A program made the position numbers and the translations under genes. Positions 61,092 through 64,000 of a DNA stretch of 64,000 nucleotides are shown here, one piece after another. Origin of the DNA: Aureibaculum sp. 2308TA14-22 (GTDB taxonomy: Bacteria; Bacteroidota; Bacteroidia; Flavobacteriales; Flavobacteriaceae); the NCBI RefSeq assembly GCF_040538665.1, contig NZ_JBEWXT010000001.1, forward strand, positions 620,001 through 684,000. Reading direction: 5' to 3'. Position 1 is the first letter of the stretch; each line of letters starts with the position of its first letter. The notes under the pieces were generated by a model that saw only the letters and a list, made by a program, of their open reading frames with translations, had not been told where the DNA came from and made no database searches.

Positions 61092-61916
61092 TTATTTATC
61101 TTTAGCAATTCTAAATCCAAAACCATCATTTCTGGTTGGTATTGGAGATTGATAACGCACTTCGGGCATATGAATGCCAAAGGGTAAAGGTTTACCAGTT
61201 TTAGGGTCTGCGGCATTATAAAACCAACTTACTCCTTTTGATATTTTCATGTTGTTTATACCTTCTTCTGGCCCTTTTGGGTTTTCAACAGCTTCCAATA
61301 CATCCAATTCTGGATTATACCAATCTGAAACCCATTCACTAATATTACCCGTCATGTCGTAAATTCCCAGTTCGTTTGGTTTTAAGAGACCTACTTTATG
61401 AAATGTACTGTCGGAATTTTCACCAACCCAGCCTACTTCGCGGGCATCGTTACTTCCACTGTACGTAAAACCTTGGCTTTTATTTCCTCCTTTAGCAGCA
61501 TATTCCCATTCTGCTTCAGTTGGTAATCTTCCACCTGCCCAACTAGCAAAAGCGTTAGCTTCTTCCCAAGTTGCCAACATAGGGTGTTCATCCACCCAGT
61601 CATCAGTATTTATTTTTTCGGCATATGCAGTTTCGTTGGGCCGTTTTGGCATTTTTCTATCAGTTTGTTTGCAAAACTCTTTAAACTGTTTTACCGTTAT
61701 CTCATATTTACTGATATAAAAACTACTGAGTTTCACTGTTCTCTTTGGACTTGTAAATCCCTTTATGGTATCACCACTAGCACTAATAACATATTGGTTT
61801 TTACCTTGGGTAAAGCTTCCACCTTCAACATAAATCCAATCAATTTTAGGTTTTTGATTTTCTTCTTTGCAAGAAAATAGTGATAGGATTAATAATAATA
61901 GTAAGAATTGTTTCAT
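61092..61916 (-). CDS. SUMF1/formylglycine-generating-enzyme-fold lipoprotein
   Basis: Protein of 274 aa: lipobox (LLLLLILSLFSC), then an FGE-sulfatase domain (EGGSFTQGKNQYV, SSFYISKYEITVKQFKEFC, PMLATWEEANAFASWAGGRLPTEAEWEYAAKGG, GIYDMTGNISEWVSDWY, TRNDGFGFRIAKD). The copper-binding cysteines of true FGE are not present near the C-terminus, so it is probably a binding or structural relative, as with gliding-motility GldJ/GldK. Its genomic neighbour on minus is the serine hydrolase. Confidence 0.85.
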   Translation of the reverse strand: MKQFLLLLLILSLFSCKEENQKPKIDWIYVEGGSFTQGKNQYVISASGDTIKGFTSPKRTVKLSSFYISKYEITVKQFKEFCKQTDRKMPKRPNETAYAEKINTDDWVDEHPMLATWEEANAFASWAGGRLPTEAEWEYAAKGGNKSQGFTYSGSNDAREVGWVGENSDSTFHKVGLLKPNELGIYDMTGNISEWVSDWYNPELDVLEAVENPKGPEEGINNMKISKGVSWFYNAADPKTGKPLPFGIHMPEVRYQSPIPTRNDGFGFRIAKDK

Positions 61917-61953
61917 TTTAAATGTTTTTATAATTCGTATAATTTAGGTTTTA

Positions 61954-63966
61954 TTATTTAAAAATAGTATCTCGAATCTTTACCTCTTTAACTTTATTCC
62001 AGATATCATGTTCAAATGCCTTAGGCGAAAATTTAAATAGAACTACCGCTTTCTTTTTTTTCTCAAGATAATAGTTCTCTACATAAACATTTAATATCAT
62101 CGGTTTTTGAGTTGTAAACGCATCATAAATAGTTAGGTCTCCAGTATATATAGTCCTATTGTTAGAATCTTCTTTTTTATGGAGTTTTATTAGTGTTTTT
62201 GGGATGATTTTATCTTCATCTTTGTTTACAACCTTCATCAACCCATCAAAATAAAGTTTTAAATTGGTTTCCATCTCATTACCTGATATTGCTGAATCGG
62301 CTTTTACACTCCATGCAAAAACATAAGTCCAAAAATCGGTACTGTCTTTTTTAGCCCAACCTGGAGCGAAACGGATATCTTCAAATCCTTCATAGTTTAT
62401 TTCTGGAGCAAAGTGTATTGGAAAAATAAAAGTTTCTTGCCCCCATGTACTATCTATTTCCAAAAGATTTAAGTTGGTTTTTTCAATTTCGGTAGTATTA
62501 ATTTCCAATTTTTTCAAAATGGTTAACCCATGTTCATTCTTAGGGTTTAATTCTATAGATTTTCTATAATTTTTGATTGCTTTGGCAGTATCTCCCAAGG
62601 ATAAAAGCACTTCTCCGTAACTATCGTAAAGATTAAAAGCACGCGGATACGATTCAATACCAAGTTTAAGTACTTCAGCAGCCATTTCAGGTCTGTCCGA
62701 TTGTAAGAATTTGTAACTAACTATATTCATTTCATCTTCACTAAGGTAATGAGAACTATTATTTTTAATAGATTTATAGTATTCAATTCCATTAGCTGTT
62801 CCTTTCTCATTTATTGCATCGAGCAACGAATAAGCAGCCGACTTTTTAGGAAAGTCATACGACTTGTCATATAGAATTCCAAGAAAACCTTTTGTCATGG
62901 CGTTTAGCGGAGCTCTTCTAATATTACTCAACAAAATAATGGTTGATTTACTAGAAGGAATACGTGTAATGATGGCACAAAACCCATCGATCATACCATC
63001 ATGCCCAATGGTTTCTATTTTACTATTGGAATTCCCCAAAAGTTTATCTTTAATACTCCAACCGTATCCATATTTGCCTCCATAATCATGGTCGGGTATA
63101 TGTTTTGTAAATACTAAATCCAAGTATTTTTTTGGCAGTAATTTTTCTGAATATAAGACCTGATCCCATAAGTATAAATCTTCAACGGTTGAATAGATAG
63201 CCCCAGCGGCCGAAACAGCAGACATATCTACATAATTGGCATTGTAATAATCTCCCCAATTCTTAAAATAGCCAGAGGCTCTGTTTTTTTGTAGAGTTCT
63301 GTGTTTATCAAAACCAGTGTTAGTCATTTTTAATGGTGTAAAGATTTGGTCTTGTAAAACTTCTTCGTACTTCTTTTTTGTAACGGTTTCTACAATAAAA
63401 CCCAAAAGGTTATAACCGGCATTGCAATAGCTGAATTTTTCACCTGGAGTAAATTCCAACGGTAGTGCCGAAAATTCTTGTACCAATTCTTTTAATTTGT
63501 AATTATCAGGCCTAAACGCCTTTGGTTTGGTTGATTCGTAAGAGTTTGGAATTCCCGAAGTATGTGTAAGTAAATGGTGAATGGTAATTTTATCTCCATT
63601 TTCTTTAGGATAATCCGATAAATAGGTTGATATCGGTTTGTGCAAATCGAGTTTGTTTTCAGCAACCAATTGCATAATTAACATAGCCGTAAATTGTTTG
63701 GTAATGGAACCAATTCGAAATTTTGTATTGGTTTTATTTGGAATGTCCCATTCCATATTAGCCAACCCAAAGGCTTTTTTATAAATAACTTTTCCTTCTT
63801 CTGCTACTAAAACCGTTCCGTTAAATTCTCCATAATCTGCATACGTACTAACGAGTTCGTCAAGTTTATTTGCTTTGGGCTGTGCACAGGAAACAGTAGT
63901 AATTGAGATAAAAGCGGAGAGAGTAAATAAAACGGTTTTAATTAGCATTCTTTTAGGTATGTTCAT
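61954..63966 (-). CDS. Beta-lactamase-family serine hydrolase with TPR
   Basis: Protein of 670 aa with a signal peptide (LFTLSAFISITTVSCAQ). Class C beta-lactamase/PBP4-like domain (~40-370): S-x-x-K nucleophile in IGSITKQFTAM, YCN (Y-x-N) and HDG (K-T-G equivalent), giving an esterase/peptidase, not necessarily a beta-lactamase. A TPR-like region (~425-490, FNLYDSYGEVLLSLGDTAKAIKNYRKSIEL) and a C-terminal domain (~510-670) follow. Full length, start at 63966; nothing else in the window lies upstream. Confidence 0.88.
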   Translation of the reverse strand: MNIPKRMLIKTVLFTLSAFISITTVSCAQPKANKLDELVSTYADYGEFNGTVLVAEEGKVIYKKAFGLANMEWDIPNKTNTKFRIGSITKQFTAMLIMQLVAENKLDLHKPISTYLSDYPKENGDKITIHHLLTHTSGIPNSYESTKPKAFRPDNYKLKELVQEFSALPLEFTPGEKFSYCNAGYNLLGFIVETVTKKKYEEVLQDQIFTPLKMTNTGFDKHRTLQKNRASGYFKNWGDYYNANYVDMSAVSAAGAIYSTVEDLYLWDQVLYSEKLLPKKYLDLVFTKHIPDHDYGGKYGYGWSIKDKLLGNSNSKIETIGHDGMIDGFCAIITRIPSSKSTIILLSNIRRAPLNAMTKGFLGILYDKSYDFPKKSAAYSLLDAINEKGTANGIEYYKSIKNNSSHYLSEDEMNIVSYKFLQSDRPEMAAEVLKLGIESYPRAFNLYDSYGEVLLSLGDTAKAIKNYRKSIELNPKNEHGLTILKKLEINTTEIEKTNLNLLEIDSTWGQETFIFPIHFAPEINYEGFEDIRFAPGWAKKDSTDFWTYVFAWSVKADSAISGNEMETNLKLYFDGLMKVVNKDEDKIIPKTLIKLHKKEDSNNRTIYTGDLTIYDAFTTQKPMILNVYVENYYLEKKKKAVVLFKFSPKAFEHDIWNKVKEVKIRDTIFK

Positions 63967-64000
63967 AATGTAGATTAATGATTTAATTAGCCGTAAAACT

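Noticed and set aside
61584-61880. Plus-strand ORF opposite the SUMF1-like gene
   Set aside because: Aromatic/low-complexity shadow translation of the antisense strand.

Overview
This window is chromosomal DNA from a member of the Bacteroidota, almost certainly family Flavobacteriaceae. The evidence is the low GC content, TAnnTTTG-type -7 promoter boxes, many short lipoproteins with an S-C lipobox, Y_Y_Y beta-propeller sensor kinases, DUF6090, DUF2911, DUF2752 and CCC-motif proteins, a YtxJ-type bacilliredoxin, TSP3-like Asp-rich lipoproteins, and the gene pair smpB / UbiA-type geranylgeranylglycerol-phosphate synthase. No rRNA, tRNA, CRISPR array or prophage is visible. Most genes are housekeeping, with short accessory stretches between them.

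Layout. 1-3.6 kb: end of a secreted protein, a palindromic intergenic repeat, then RsmB-like rRNA methyltransferase, TIGR02757 protein, ICMT-like methyltransferase and a lipoprotein, all on minus. 3.7-6.2 kb: recG, interrupted in frame by a DUF559 nuclease element with its own inverted repeats. 6.3-11.9 kb: DUF2911 protein, BadF-type sugar kinase, ridA, aroB, proline dehydrogenase, lipoprotein. 12.0-23.8 kb (minus): COG2509 FAD dehydrogenase and a signalling operon made of two very large propeller histidine kinases, a single-domain response regulator, a REC-adenylate/guanylate cyclase and a PycTM-type (Pycsar effector family) membrane protein. 23.9-30.3 kb: DUF6090 remnant, acyltransferase-like membrane protein, TerB-like protein, three NTF2-like exported proteins, and a TPR/HisKA_2 kinase convergent with a LytTR regulator. 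30.5-45.3 kb: typA, FKBP lipoprotein, outer-membrane barrel, transketolase half, maf-ubiA-smpB operon, phosphatase, Hsp20, thioesterase with its TetR regulator, membrane MutS homologue, clpB. 45.4-52.2 kb: ytxJ, OmpA protein, DUF2752/CCC cluster, cysteine desulfurase, MtfA-like peptidase, hypotheticals. 52.4-61.0 kb (plus): tpx, dgkA, ftsK, lolA, lptF/G, ribB(A), lpxK, punA, a tightly packed envelope/metabolism run. 61.1-64 kb: SUMF1-fold lipoprotein and a serine hydrolase.

Two places deserve most attention. (1) The 13.7-23.8 kb operon joins periplasmic sensing, a phosphorelay, cyclic-nucleotide synthesis and a PycTM-like membrane effector. This is the logic of a Pycsar system placed under two-component control, which I do not know as a described arrangement. 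(2) The RecG helicase carries a whole DUF559 PD-(D/E)XK-type nuclease between helicase motifs II and III, flanked by inverted GC-rich repeats. It looks like a mobile nuclease domain that inserts into proteins without breaking the frame.
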